A stretch of 64,000 nucleotides of DNA from MPNO01 sp965205995 (GCA_965205995.1 OZ242200.1:1302001-1366000), one strand, 5' to 3'; shown: positions 7,403-16,685, counted from the first letter of the stretch. Translations and numbers: made by a program. The notes: generated from the sequence alone by a model not told the origin.

Positions 7403-8311
7403 CTATCGCGGCTTGCCGGGCCTCGCGCGGAGCGATCTTGCCTGCAGTGCGATGGGGATGGAGAGCGTGGTCAGCACGAACAGCCCGGTCAGCAGCTTCA
7501 GATCGGACGGTATGAGGCCGAGTGCGAGCGCCACCGCCACCACCTGGAAATAGGCCAGCGAGCCGACCACCGGGGCCGCGAGCTGGCGGGTCAGCGTGCT
7601 GCGCCCCACCAGGGTTTCGCCGAGGATGGTGGCCGCCAGCCCGACGATCAGCACGCCCACCCCCATATTGACGTCGGCATAGGCCTGGTGCTGGGCCATC
7701 ACCGCGCCGCCGAAGGCGCTGAACCCGCCGGCCATGGCGAACCCGGCGACGATGTAATAGTGGGTCGGAATGCCCTGCGCGCGCGACATCGCCTGGTTGG
7801 CCCCGACGCACCGGAGCGCCATGCCGAACTCGGTGTTGAGGAACCAGTAGAAGACGGCGAGAAAAACCAGCACCAGGGCCAGGATCAGGACGAACTGGGT
7901 CCGCGGCTCGCCCCCGTCGGCGTCCAGCGCCAGGGTGAAGATCGAATCGTTGTCGAACAGCGCGGTGTTGGGCCTGCCCATGACCCGGATGTTGATGCTG
8001 AACAGCATGGTGAGGACGATGATCCCCGCCAGCAGCGAGGGAACGCGCAGATAGAGGTGGATCAGGGCGGTGGTCGCGCCGACGACAAAGCCGAACAGGA
8101 CGGCCGCCGACAGGCCGAGCACGGGGTGGAGCCCCGACACCGTGAGGGCCGCGAAGATGGCCGCGCCGAACGGAAAGGCCCCTTCCGATGTCAGGTCGGG
8201 CAGCCCCAGAATGCGGAACGGAATCATCACCGCGAGCGCGGGGAAGGCGAAGATCGCGCCCTGGACCAGGCTTACCGTGAACAGGTTGACGTACATGTCG
8301 ACGAAGCCCAT
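7403..8311 (-). CDS. ABC importer permease (branched-chain/TrpY-like)
   Basis: A 302-residue inner-membrane protein with about eight or nine hydrophobic segments and the BPD_transp_2 signature of LivH-type permeases (LPDLTSEGAFPFGAA near the N-terminus, ETLVGRSTLTRQLAAP late). It lies 10 bp after the ATPase and completes a three-gene importer with the DUF534/ABC_sub_bind protein. It is encoded as a single permease, so the channel is presumably a homodimer. The related TrpXYZ and similar systems in other bacteria carry tryptophan or other aromatic or branched compounds, which would fit the kynureninase upstream. Confidence 0.85.
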   Translation of the reverse strand: MGFVDMYVNLFTVSLVQGAIFAFPALAVMIPFRILGLPDLTSEGAFPFGAAIFAALTVSGLHPVLGLSAAVLFGFVVGATTALIHLYLRVPSLLAGIIVLTMLFSINIRVMGRPNTALFDNDSIFTLALDADGGEPRTQFVLILALVLVFLAVFYWFLNTEFGMALRCVGANQAMSRAQGIPTHYYIVAGFAMAGGFSAFGGAVMAQHQAYADVNMGVGVLIVGLAATILGETLVGRSTLTRQLAAPVVGSLAYFQVVAVALALGLIPSDLKLLTGLFVLTTLSIPIALQARSLRARPGKPR

Positions 8312-8321
8312 ACCGGCACCG

Positions 8322-9101
8322 TCAGCCCAGCAGCATCTTGTCGTCGGTGACGCGGAACCGCCCGACCAGGTCGTTCACGGAAAGGCCCGATTTCTCGGCC
8401 GCTGCCGCGTCGAGGACGATCTGGCCCTCATGCATCATGAACAGCCGGCCGCCGAATTGCAGCGCGTGCTGCATGTTGTGGGTGACCATGACGGTGGTGA
8501 TGGCCTCCCCGGTCACCACCTCCGATGTCAGCCTGAGCACGAGCTCGGCCGCGCGCGGATCGAGGGCCGAGCAATGCTCGTCCAGCAGCATCAGCCGCGG
8601 CGCCACCAGCGACGCCATGATCAGGGTCAGGGACTGGCGCTGGCCGCCGGAAAGGAACTGGACCTTTTCCGACAGGCGGTTCTCCAGGCCGAGCCCGAGA
8701 ACCGAAATCTTCTCCCGGAAATATTCCCGGTTGCGCCGGTTGAGCCCGAGCCTGAACGTCTTTCGCTTTCCCCGCCGCGAGGCGACGGCCAGGTTCTCCT
8801 CGATGCTGAGGGCGGGGGCTGTGCCCTGCATCGGGTCCTGGAACACGCGCGATATCAGGCTCGCTCGCTTGTAGACGGGCTGGTTCCCGACATCGCGCCC
8901 GTCGATCAGGATTTCCCCCGAATCGATCAGGACTTCGCCGGCAAGGGCGTTCAGGAGCGTGCTCTTGCCGGCGCCGTTGCTGCCGATGACGACGGCGAAT
9001 TCGCCGTCCTCCAGGTCGAAATCGATGTCCCGCAAGGCGATTTTTTCGTTCGGGGTGCCGGGCGAAAAAACCTTGCTCGCATTGCGGATGCGGACCGACA
9101 C
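8322..9101 (-). CDS. ABC importer ATP-binding protein
   Basis: A 259-residue nucleotide-binding subunit with Walker A GSNGAGKST (residues 40-48), Q-loop near residue 88, signature LSGGQ (150-154) and Walker B LMLLDEHCSALDP (Asp174, Glu175 replaced in position by the DEH pattern), then the switch His in VMVTHN. It powers import with the neighbouring permease (10 bp downstream) and the binding protein (20 bp upstream). The DEHCSALDP form of Walker B is shared with the LivF/TrpZ-like branch that serves ABC_sub_bind systems. Complete and normal in length. Confidence 0.88.
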   Translation of the reverse strand: MSVRIRNASKVFSPGTPNEKIALRDIDFDLEDGEFAVVIGSNGAGKSTLLNALAGEVLIDSGEILIDGRDVGNQPVYKRASLISRVFQDPMQGTAPALSIEENLAVASRRGKRKTFRLGLNRRNREYFREKISVLGLGLENRLSEKVQFLSGGQRQSLTLIMASLVAPRLMLLDEHCSALDPRAAELVLRLTSEVVTGEAITTVMVTHNMQHALQFGGRLFMMHEGQIVLDAAAAEKSGLSVNDLVGRFRVTDDKMLLG

Positions 9102-9121
9102 CGCACCCTACCGGCGACCGG

Positions 9122-10102
9122 TCACATCACGCATTTGCAGTCCTTGAAGGCCGCCGGTATCGGCAGCTTCAGCTCGCCGAACCGCTTGGCGCTGAGGAAC
9201 ACCCCGTGATCCTCCGGCCGGGGCCGGAAAATCGCAAGCTCGGACGGCTTGGCGCCGCGCAGAATCTTGGCGGCGAGCAGCCCGGCCTGGCGCCCGACAT
9301 CCCGCCAGGACACCGAGACCGCGGCCAGGACATGCCCGGCCTTGACGCCCGCCGGGCTCGCGTTGATCACCGGGATCCTGTTGCGCTTCGCCGACGCGGC
9401 CACCGCCGCGAGGGCGGGTTGCAGCATGCTGGACGGGATGAGGTAGATGAAATCCACCCCCTTGAGGGCCTCCACCCGGTTGGGGATGTCGTTGGTGGTC
9501 TCGACGCTGATCGCCCGCAACGCGATGCCCACCTTCTTGGCGGCGGCCTCGGCGTATTTGACGTTCACCCGGTCGTTCGCGTCGCCCGGGTTGAACAGGA
9601 GCCCCATCGTCGAGACCTTGCCCAGGATCAGCTTCGACTTGCCGATGACGGTGTCCATGTCCTGGAGGTTGGAGGCGCCGACGAAACGGGCGCTCCCCTT
9701 GTCCCAGGATTTCACCAGCCCCGCGTCCACCGGATCGGTGACCGGCGCGAAGACGATCGGCAGGGACTTGTTGCGGATCACCCGCCTGGACGCCTGGGTG
9801 ATCGGCGTCGTCACGGTCAACAACAAATCGGGGCTGGACGCTTCCAGCGCCGTCAGCACCTGCGCCACCAGAGACGGGTCGAAATTCGCGTCCTTGTAGA
9901 CGTATTCGACACCCGCGCCTTCCTTGAGACCCTGGCTCGCCAGACCCGATTTGAAGCCGTCGATCACCAGCTTGAGAACCGAATGCGGGCCGAGGCTGGC
10001 GATCGCGACCTTCTTGTTCGCAGCCTGTGCCGGGAAGAGAGTAAACGCCGACAGGGCCAGTCCCAGGGCGATGAGCCCGGAACCGCGCTGCAACCTGATC
10101 AT
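9122..10102 (-). CDS. ABC_sub_bind (DUF534) periplasmic binding protein
   Basis: A 326-residue protein with a clear signal peptide (cleavage expected after AQA at residue 27) and the ABC_sub_bind fold. IASLGPHSVLKLVIDGF opens the first lobe; VTDPVDAGLV and FVGASNLQD follow, then MGLLFNPGDANDR. The family includes tryptophan- and tyrosine-binding TrpX-like proteins. ATG 10102 is chosen because GGGGAGG lies six bases upstream and the signal peptide begins there. The gene is 52 bp after the aspartate dehydrogenase-like gene and heads the importer trio. Confidence 0.85.
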   Translation of the reverse strand: MIRLQRGSGLIALGLALSAFTLFPAQAANKKVAIASLGPHSVLKLVIDGFKSGLASQGLKEGAGVEYVYKDANFDPSLVAQVLTALEASSPDLLLTVTTPITQASRRVIRNKSLPIVFAPVTDPVDAGLVKSWDKGSARFVGASNLQDMDTVIGKSKLILGKVSTMGLLFNPGDANDRVNVKYAEAAAKKVGIALRAISVETTNDIPNRVEALKGVDFIYLIPSSMLQPALAAVAASAKRNRIPVINASPAGVKAGHVLAAVSVSWRDVGRQAGLLAAKILRGAKPSELAIFRPRPEDHGVFLSAKRFGELKLPIPAAFKDCKCVM

Positions 10103-10154
10103 GCTTGCCTCCCCTCTATCGTTTGTTTCGATTTTCGGATCGCAACGAAGAATG

Positions 10155-10949
10155 CTAGACGAGTTCGAGTGTAGTCCCTCTCCTGCCGGTCGCACGGAGA
10201 ATCGAGTACCAGATCGAGCTCAGCATTTCGGTGCCCGACACCCCGATTGCGGGCTGGCGCTTCTCGGTCCGCAGCAGGCCGCCCTCGCGGTCCCAGGCCT
10301 CGACCTCGGCGACCGCGCAATCGAGCCCCGGATCGCAGACCAGCCGGGCCTCGCAGTCGTCGAGCCCGGTCGACACCAGCGCGCAGGTCACCATGGTGTT
10401 GACGTTGCGCGGGTAGAGATGGGCGATGCCGCGGACCGGACCCTGGTATATGACGGTCTCCCCGTCGATCCGGTCGGGGTCGAGGCCGCTATCCGAAAAA
10501 TCGATATTGTCCGGGTGCTTCCTGAAGGTGATCCGCACGCGCTCCCAGCTCCCCGCCCGCATCGCCAGCTCGTCGCCGCCCGCCAGCGCGCCGGCGGGCA
10601 GGAGCAGGCCGGTGCCGTTCTCCTTCGCGGCGGCCTCCAGCCGGGCCCGAAGCCCGTCATCGGCGAGCGCCGTGACCGAGAGCGGCATGTAGCTGGCGAA
10701 GCCGAGAAACCCGGCGCCGAAGCGCTCCGTGATACTGGGATGGGCGCATTCGACGATCAAATCGGGGCGGCGGGCGCGGGCGCCTTCCAGGTCGTCCAGC
10801 CGGATGGCCGGGTCGAGGCCGGCCAGCGCCTCCGGGCTCCGATTGTGGACGAAGGCGGTTTCGAACCGCCTTTCGCTCCGCCCGATCCGGTCCACGATGA
10901 AGCGGCCGATATAGCCGTAGCCGATCACCCCTATGCGCAGCGCGCTCAT
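10155..10949 (-). CDS. L-aspartate dehydrogenase-like protein (NadX family)
   Basis: A 264-residue DUF108/NadX protein. The N-terminal Rossmann motif is G10-x-G12-x-x-G15 (RIGVIGYGYIGRF), and the C-terminal catalytic domain contains LYPRNVNTMVTCAL and EAWDREGG. Characterised members oxidise L-aspartate to iminoaspartate with NAD(P), feeding NAD biosynthesis. Its start overlaps the kynureninase stop by 4 bp (ATGA), so the two are co-translated. No nadA/nadC partner is nearby, so it may instead act on another amino acid, for example the alanine released by kynureninase; that is inference. Length matches the family. Confidence 0.75.
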   Translation of the reverse strand: MSALRIGVIGYGYIGRFIVDRIGRSERRFETAFVHNRSPEALAGLDPAIRLDDLEGARARRPDLIVECAHPSITERFGAGFLGFASYMPLSVTALADDGLRARLEAAAKENGTGLLLPAGALAGGDELAMRAGSWERVRITFRKHPDNIDFSDSGLDPDRIDGETVIYQGPVRGIAHLYPRNVNTMVTCALVSTGLDDCEARLVCDPGLDCAVAEVEAWDREGGLLRTEKRQPAIGVSGTEMLSSIWYSILRATGRRGTTLELV

Positions 10950-12178
10950 GTCACCGCTTCCCTGGCCTCCGTCCTGAACGCCCGCCATGCGCCGCCCGAC
11001 ATGACGGTCTCGATGGCCGCCACGGCATCCCACACATCGACATGGCGCATGTAGAGCGGGGTGATGCCGAATCTCAGGATATCCGGGTCGCGAAAATCAG
11101 GGATGAGGTTGCGGGCGATCAGCGCCCTGGCGATCGCATGGGCTTCGGCGTGGCGGAACGACAATTGGCTGCCGCGGCGCGACGGATCCCTCGGGCTCGC
11201 CAGTTCGAGGCCGTGACCGGCGAGTTTCTCGTCGGCGAGCTCGATGAACAGCCCGGAAAGCCGCCGTGACTTGGCCGCGACCTCTTCCATCGCCACCCCG
11301 TCGAAGCACGCGACGCCGTCGATGACCGCGCGAAGCGACAGCACCGGCGGCGATCCGACGAGGCACTTGTCGATCGAATCCGACGAACGGTAGCGGCCCT
11401 CGAAGCGGAACTGGTCGGCATGGCTGAACCAGCCCGTGACCACCGGCTCGAAGCCGCCGATGGCGTCCCGCGAAACATAGGTGAAGGCGGGGGAGCCGGG
11501 GCCGCCGTTGAGGAACTTGTAGGTGCAGCCGACCGCGTAATCGACGTTACAGCGGTTGAGCTCCACCGGAATTGCGCCGGCCGAATGGCAGAGATCCCAT
11601 ATCACGGGAACGTCGAGCGCGTCGCACTGCGCCGTGATGGCCCGCATGTCGCAAACCGCACCCGTGCGGTAGTCGACATGGCTCAGCACGACCAGGGCGG
11701 TCTCGCCGTCGACGGCATCGGCGATCCGCCCGGGCTCCGCCAGGACCAGCTCGTGGCCCCTGTCGAGAAGATCGACGAGGCCTTCGAGGATGTAGACGTC
11801 GGTCGGGAAATTGCCGCTTTCGGTGACCACTTTCCGCCGGGTCCGGTCGCGGCGCAGCAGCGACGCCGCCAGCTTGAAGATATTGACGGATGTCGAATCC
11901 GAGACCGCCACCTCGCCTTCGGAAGCGCCGATCAGCGGGGCGATGGCATCGCCCGCCCGGCCGGCGAGATGGAACCACCCGGCGCCGAGCCAGCTGCCGA
12001 TCAGCCCCCGCCCCCATTCGGCTTCGACCAGGTCGCGGATGCCCGCAGCCGTCGTCCTCGGCAGCGCGCCGAGCGAATTGCCGTCGAAATAAAGCACGCC
12101 CTCGGGCAGCGAGAACCGCGACCGGCATTCCGCCAGCGGGCAGTCCTCGTCCAGAAACTGACAATCGGTGCGATCCAT
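10946..12178 (-). CDS. kynU: Kynureninase
   Basis: A 410-residue fold-type I PLP enzyme. The PLP lysine is Lys221 in GCTYKFLNGGPGSPAF, the hallmark of kynureninases. YFDGNSLG near the N-terminus, SDSTSVNIFKLA and VIWDLCHSAGA also match. It cleaves L-kynurenine to anthranilate and L-alanine (or 3-hydroxykynurenine to 3-hydroxyanthranilate). ATG 12178 is chosen by alignment of the LYFDGNSLG block; the upstream site is weak. It is the first gene of a five-gene operon with nadX-like and ABC importer genes. No tryptophan dioxygenase or formamidase gene is in the window. Confidence 0.9.
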   Translation of the reverse strand: MDRTDCQFLDEDCPLAECRSRFSLPEGVLYFDGNSLGALPRTTAAGIRDLVEAEWGRGLIGSWLGAGWFHLAGRAGDAIAPLIGASEGEVAVSDSTSVNIFKLAASLLRRDRTRRKVVTESGNFPTDVYILEGLVDLLDRGHELVLAEPGRIADAVDGETALVVLSHVDYRTGAVCDMRAITAQCDALDVPVIWDLCHSAGAIPVELNRCNVDYAVGCTYKFLNGGPGSPAFTYVSRDAIGGFEPVVTGWFSHADQFRFEGRYRSSDSIDKCLVGSPPVLSLRAVIDGVACFDGVAMEEVAAKSRRLSGLFIELADEKLAGHGLELASPRDPSRRGSQLSFRHAEAHAIARALIARNLIPDFRDPDILRFGITPLYMRHVDVWDAVAAIETVMSGGAWRAFRTEAREAVT

Positions 12179-12259
12179 GGGGATTCCGGGCCGGCAGACG
12201 GATCGGTCACGCAACCGTCAACCTAGAGCATAGCCGCGAGACCGGGCAAGCCGGTGCGC

Positions 12260-12343
12260 CCCTTCGATACGCGGCTCCGCCGCTACTCAGGGTGAGGGAT
12301 TTTTCCTCATCCCGAGCAGGCCCCGGAGGGGCCGTATCGAGGG
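12260..12343. repeat. Dispersed palindromic intergenic repeat, copy 1
   Basis: The outer arms are CCTTCGATAC and GTATCGAGGG. The inner arms are CTACTCAGGGTGAGG and CCTCATCCCGAGCAG, with a short T-rich loop. The unit lies between kynU and the S9 peptidase gene, both on the minus strand, and could fold as a long hairpin in either transcript. It is one of at least five fuller copies in the window. Confidence 0.75.
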
Positions 12344-12375
12344 ACGCAGCCTCCGCGCCTTCCCGCCCCTGCCGG

Positions 12376-14292
12376 TCAACGGACATGCCGTTGCAGGAAC
12401 CCCAACATCGATTCGTGCATCTCTATGAGCTTCGATGTCCCGAATGTCGCAACGGCGTGGCGGCCGTGCTTGTAGGCGATCAATTGCGACGTCTTCCCGG
12501 CCTTCATCAGGCGATTGTGCAGACGTTGCGAATGGGTGGCCGGCACCCGCTTGTCCTTGAGCCCGGCGACCAGCAGAACCGGCGCCGTGATGCCGCCATG
12601 GGTGAGGAGCGGCGAGGTTGCGGCCAGAACCTCGCCGGGAAAGTCAGGGCTGCCGAACCAGTGTTGCCATAGCGCGCGGTGGCCCGGATGCCGCCAGTCC
12701 CTCTTCCAGAAGGCGACGGCGTCGGCGATCGGGTTTACCGCGATTCCGGCCGCGAAGACCTCGGGGTCGCGGGCCAGCGCCGCGAGGACGAGGAAACCGC
12801 CGAAGCTGGGACCGTAGAGCGCGACCTTGCCCCGCTCGGCGTGCCCCCGGTCGTAGGCCCATTCGACCGCGTCGCGGATGTCGTCCAGCACCGCGTCCGG
12901 GAATTTGCCCCGGGCGGCTTCTCCATAGCCCCGGTTGTAGCCGGCGGAACCGCGATAGTTCAGCTTGAGGACACTGAAGCCCCGGCTGGCGAAGAACTGT
13001 GTCGTCGCGTCATAGGACCAGAGATATCTGAGCCACGGCCCGCCATGGAGCATGAGGAGCATCGGCGGCCGTATCGCACCGACCCGGAGCGGCCGGGTGA
13101 GGTAACCGAAGATCCGCCGTCCGTCGCGCGCCTCGAAATCGACCGGCTCGGTCGACGAGAACGCGCCGCCGGGCACCGCCAGCGAACTCACCGACAGTCT
13201 TCTCGCCGAACCTGCCTCGAGGTCGAGGAGATACTCCGCCCGCACCACCCGTTCGTCGAAGACCGGCACCGTGAGATAACGCCCGGCCCGGTCGCCGCTG
13301 ATCACGCCGAGTTGCGCGGGCCGGCCGACCTCCCGGTACAGCGCTTCGAAGGCCCTCCTCGCCCGATCGTCGAAATAGCGGATTTTCTGGTAACCGGGAT
13401 CGCTGAACGCAACCAGGGGCCGGCCGTCGTCGGCTGCGAGATTTGCCCAGCGCACATCGAACCGCGCGTCTCGATGGAAGACCTTCTCGGCGCCGGTTCG
13501 AACGTCGAGTACGACCACGGCCTGCCGGTCCCGCCCCCGGTTCGACAATGCCCAGACCGTGCCGTCGGGACGCACCGGGCCCAACAGCGACAGCCAGGTG
13601 CCGGCGTCGAAGACGAACACCTCCTCCCAGGAGCCCTCCGTGTCCGGGGCCTCGAACGCAAACCGGCCGGAGGGCGCGAGCCTGAGCCGCGCCGCCGCCC
13701 GGCCGTCTGCGGTCAGCAGCCACTCGAAGCGGTTGTCCAGGCTGGGCGCCCCGTCGGCCACGGATTCGCACTTGGCGCGGCCGGAAATCTCGGGGCGCGG
13801 ATCGCAGCGATAGAGCCGGTTTCGCTCTTTGAGCGCCCGCACCATGAGGAACGGGTGGTCGGGGGTCGGCCAGCGGACGGCCTGCCACCCGGCGAGCGGG
13901 GCGAGGTCGACCCATTTGGCCTCTTCGACCCGGTCCACCGCGACTCGAAGCACCCGGCCCATCCTGTCGTTCGCGTAGACGATGTTGTTGCTGGATCCCC
14001 AACTCGCCCGGAGGAAACGTCGCGGTGCCAGACCGTGTGGCCGCCCTGTGTCGGCATCGATCACATCGATCGCCTGGCCCCCAGACCACTGGCGGGTAAC
14101 GATCATGCGCGAGCCGTCGTGCGACAGGGTGTGATTCCAATTGCCGACCAGGGGACGGAACAGCCGGGCGGCGGGAATTTCGGCGAGCGCGGCCGCCACC
14201 GAAGCCAGGATCAGGCCGGACGCGGCAACTCCGGATACCAGCAGCGCGCGCGCGGATTTCGGCCCCGCGAGTGTCACATTCTTGGATTGCAT
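12376..14292 (-). CDS. Prolyl oligopeptidase-family (S9) serine peptidase, exported
   Basis: A 638-residue protein with an N-terminal signal sequence (hydrophobic residues about 14-37, ending AALAE), a beta-propeller region (about 40-390), and an alpha/beta-hydrolase domain. The catalytic triad is visible: Ser496 in GPSFGGF, Asp580 in GLKDKRVP, and His612 in GRHAV. The LMLHGGP oxyanion motif precedes it. It should cleave short peptides in the periplasm. ATG 14292 is preferred because it gives a standard signal peptide. It lies between trpEG and the kynU operon on the same strand, though separated from kynU by a palindromic repeat. Confidence 0.88.
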   Translation of the reverse strand: MQSKNVTLAGPKSARALLVSGVAASGLILASVAAALAEIPAARLFRPLVGNWNHTLSHDGSRMIVTRQWSGGQAIDVIDADTGRPHGLAPRRFLRASWGSSNNIVYANDRMGRVLRVAVDRVEEAKWVDLAPLAGWQAVRWPTPDHPFLMVRALKERNRLYRCDPRPEISGRAKCESVADGAPSLDNRFEWLLTADGRAAARLRLAPSGRFAFEAPDTEGSWEEVFVFDAGTWLSLLGPVRPDGTVWALSNRGRDRQAVVVLDVRTGAEKVFHRDARFDVRWANLAADDGRPLVAFSDPGYQKIRYFDDRARRAFEALYREVGRPAQLGVISGDRAGRYLTVPVFDERVVRAEYLLDLEAGSARRLSVSSLAVPGGAFSSTEPVDFEARDGRRIFGYLTRPLRVGAIRPPMLLMLHGGPWLRYLWSYDATTQFFASRGFSVLKLNYRGSAGYNRGYGEAARGKFPDAVLDDIRDAVEWAYDRGHAERGKVALYGPSFGGFLVLAALARDPEVFAAGIAVNPIADAVAFWKRDWRHPGHRALWQHWFGSPDFPGEVLAATSPLLTHGGITAPVLLVAGLKDKRVPATHSQRLHNRLMKAGKTSQLIAYKHGRHAVATFGTSKLIEMHESMLGFLQRHVR

Positions 14293-14406
14293 GACTGAAC
14301 TATTTTCACCCTTTGTCTGCGATCCGGTCCGTCCGAGTGTCAAGGTTCGGGTCCCGTCGGCACCGGATTGCTTGGCTCCGTTCGATATGACGAGGCGCCC
14401 GCCGCC

Positions 14407-16569
14407 TCATCCCCCCGCCGCCAGCGCCAAGCCGACGACGTTGCGGATCAGCGCCCGGCCGCGCCCCGCCTCCAAATTGAGGATCGATTCCGGGTGGAAC
14501 TGCACCGCCCAGACCGGGAGCGTGCGGTGCTGCAGCGCCATCGCCACCCCGTCCTGGGTCCAGGCGGTGACTTCGAGTTCGTCCGGGGCGGCGTCGCGCG
14601 CGACATAGATCGAGTGGTAGCGCCCGACCGAATAGCGCCCGGGCAGGCCGCGGAACAGTTTTACGTCGGCGGTCTCGATCTCCGACGGCTTGCCGTGCAT
14701 GGGGTAGTCGAGGATTTCGAGCGCGGCCCCGAAATGCTCGGCGATTCCCTGCAGCCCGAGGCAGACGCCGAAGACCGGGATGCCGCGCTCCACACAGGCG
14801 CCGACCGTCTCGGCGACGCCGAAATCGCCGGGCTCCCCGGGGCCGGGGGAGAGCACCGCGAGGCCGGGACGGCTTGTGTCCAGCAAATCGGGGTCGAAGC
14901 CGAAGCGGAGCGTCTCGACCCTGGCCCCGGTCTGGCGGAAATAATCGCCGAGCGTGTGGACGAAGGAATCCTCGTGGTCGACCAGCAGAACGTCGAGCCC
15001 CTCCCCGATATCCGTGTCGCCGTCGCCCGCGGCCTCGGGCGGCGCCGGCTCCTTGAGCACGTCGAGGAAGGCGGACGCCTTGACACCGATCTCGTCCTCC
15101 TCCTCGCCCGGATCGGAATCGTAGAGCAGCGTCGCCCCCGCCCGGACCGAGGCGATGCCGTCCCTGAACTGGATCGTCCTGAGCGTCAGCCCGGTATTCA
15201 TGTTGCCGTTGGCGAAGGCGGCCCCGACCGCGCCGCCGTACCAGCGCCTGGGCGAGCGCTCGTGGTCCTCGATGAACTGCATCGCCCATTTCTTCGGCGC
15301 GCCGGTCACCGTGACCGCCCAGGTATGGGAGAGGAACGCGTCCAGCGCGTCGAATTCGCCGCGCAGCACCCCCTCGACATGGTCGACGGTGTGGATCAGC
15401 CGCGAATACATCTCGATCTGGCGGCGCCCGATCACCCTGACCGAGCCCGGCTCGCAGATCCGCGACTTGTCGTTGCGGTCGACATCGGTGCACATGGTGA
15501 GCTCGGATTCGTCCTTTTCCGAGTTCAGCAGGGCGCGGATCTGGCTTGCGTCGGCGATCGGGTCGGCCCCGCGCCTTATGGTGCCGGAGATCGGGCAGGT
15601 CTCGACCCGCCGCCCCTCGACCCGGACGAACATCTCTGGCGAGGCGCCGACCAGATATTCCTGCTCGCCGAGATTCATGAAGAAGCCGTAGGGCGCGGGG
15701 TTGACCCGCATCAGCCGCCGGAAGATGGAAGACGGCGGCTCGGCCGCCGGGCGCCAGCTATCCACCCCGGGCACGGTCTCGAACAGGTCGCCCGCCTTGA
15801 ACCGCTGTTTCGCCACGCGCACCGTTTCGGCGTAATCGCCCGGGCCGTGGTCGCTGCCGCCGTCGCCCGGCGGTGCGAAGCAATAGGGCTCGTCCGGCCC
15901 GCCGCGCGCGATCCCCTCCGTCGACTCGCCATCGATTTCGAACTCGTAGGACCGCCAGGTCGCCTCGCCGCGCTGGTGGTCGACGACGAGGACCCGGTCG
16001 GGCAGATAGAGCACCAGGTCGCGCGTCTCGCCGTCCCGGTTCTGCCTGCGCTCGAGCGGCTCGAACTGGAAGGCGAGGTTGTAGCCGAAGGCGCCGTAGA
16101 GCCCGAGGAAGCGTTCGCGCCCCGGCGCGCGCAGGAAGTGCAGGATCTCGCGCACCAGCGAAAACACCGAGGGCTGCCGGCTCCGCTCCTCCTCGGGGAA
16201 GCGCCCGGCGGGCGCGCGGATCTTGACCGAGAACCCGTCCTCGCCGGCCTCGTGGCTTTCGACGAAATCCCAGCCCGCCACGCGCCGCGCGAGCGCGTTC
16301 GCGAGGATCCGCCCGCGCGCCGACAGCGCGGTGACGCGCGCCGAGCGCCCGGTCGCCGAGATTTCCAGCGGCGGGTCGACGAAGCCCATGTCCCAGCGCG
16401 TGTAGCGCCCGGGATATTCGAAATCCGACGACAGCAGCACCCCGCGCCGGCGGTCGAGCCGGTCGACCAGGATCATCCGGGCGTTCTCGTAGGCTTCCGC
16501 CGCGCTCTCGGTTCTGACCCGCACCCCGCCCGGGGTATTAAAGGAATCGGTTTCCGTAGCCCTCGACAT
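14407..16569 (-). CDS. trpEG: Fused anthranilate synthase, TrpE-TrpG
   Basis: A 720-residue bifunctional enzyme converting chorismate and glutamine to anthranilate, the first step of tryptophan synthesis. The TrpE N-terminal and chorismate-binding domains cover residues to about 515 (PFAM-type blocks PISGTIRRG, TVTGAPKKWAMQ, YGGAVG). A class I glutamine amidotransferase follows: nucleophile Cys603 in GVCLGLQG, and His692/Glu694 in QFHPES. The fused order is typical of Rhizobiales and Rhodospirillales relatives. GGGGAGG precedes ATG 16569. A leader peptide and attenuator lie upstream. Confidence 0.95.
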   Translation of the reverse strand: MSRATETDSFNTPGGVRVRTESAAEAYENARMILVDRLDRRRGVLLSSDFEYPGRYTRWDMGFVDPPLEISATGRSARVTALSARGRILANALARRVAGWDFVESHEAGEDGFSVKIRAPAGRFPEEERSRQPSVFSLVREILHFLRAPGRERFLGLYGAFGYNLAFQFEPLERRQNRDGETRDLVLYLPDRVLVVDHQRGEATWRSYEFEIDGESTEGIARGGPDEPYCFAPPGDGGSDHGPGDYAETVRVAKQRFKAGDLFETVPGVDSWRPAAEPPSSIFRRLMRVNPAPYGFFMNLGEQEYLVGASPEMFVRVEGRRVETCPISGTIRRGADPIADASQIRALLNSEKDESELTMCTDVDRNDKSRICEPGSVRVIGRRQIEMYSRLIHTVDHVEGVLRGEFDALDAFLSHTWAVTVTGAPKKWAMQFIEDHERSPRRWYGGAVGAAFANGNMNTGLTLRTIQFRDGIASVRAGATLLYDSDPGEEEDEIGVKASAFLDVLKEPAPPEAAGDGDTDIGEGLDVLLVDHEDSFVHTLGDYFRQTGARVETLRFGFDPDLLDTSRPGLAVLSPGPGEPGDFGVAETVGACVERGIPVFGVCLGLQGIAEHFGAALEILDYPMHGKPSEIETADVKLFRGLPGRYSVGRYHSIYVARDAAPDELEVTAWTQDGVAMALQHRTLPVWAVQFHPESILNLEAGRGRALIRNVVGLALAAGG

Positions 16570-16610
16570 GACGCCTCCCCTCGCCGGAGCTTCCGGAGGC
16601 CATGTCGCCT

Positions 16611-16646
16611 GAAGAAACGAAAATGGCTGCCCGGGTCCGGCAGCCA
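16611..16646 (-). terminator. Attenuator terminator of trpEG
   Basis: On the minus strand TGGCTGCC and GGCAGCCA form a perfect 8-bp stem with a 7-nt loop, followed by TTTTCGTTTCTT. It lies 42 bp before the trpEG start. The base of its 5' arm (16637-16642) can instead pair with CCGGCA at 16665-16670, giving a mutually exclusive antiterminator. Confidence 0.85.
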
Positions 16647-16664
16647 CACAAATCACGCAGGAAT

Positions 16665-16685
16665 TGCCGGCCGCCTGTTCAGGCG
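16665..16685 (-). promoter_or_regulatory. trp attenuator protector and antiterminator segments
   Basis: CGCCTG-AA-CAGGCG (16672-16685) forms a stem that includes the leader-peptide stop. The adjacent CCGGCA (16665-16670) pairs with TGCCGG (16637-16642) to block the terminator. This is the classic 1:2 versus 2:3 arrangement of transcription attenuation. Confidence 0.7.

Noticed and set aside
7352..9209. Long plus-strand frames across the ABC permease and ATPase.
   Set aside because: Gln/His/Arg-rich without domains; the minus strand carries complete Walker and permease signatures.
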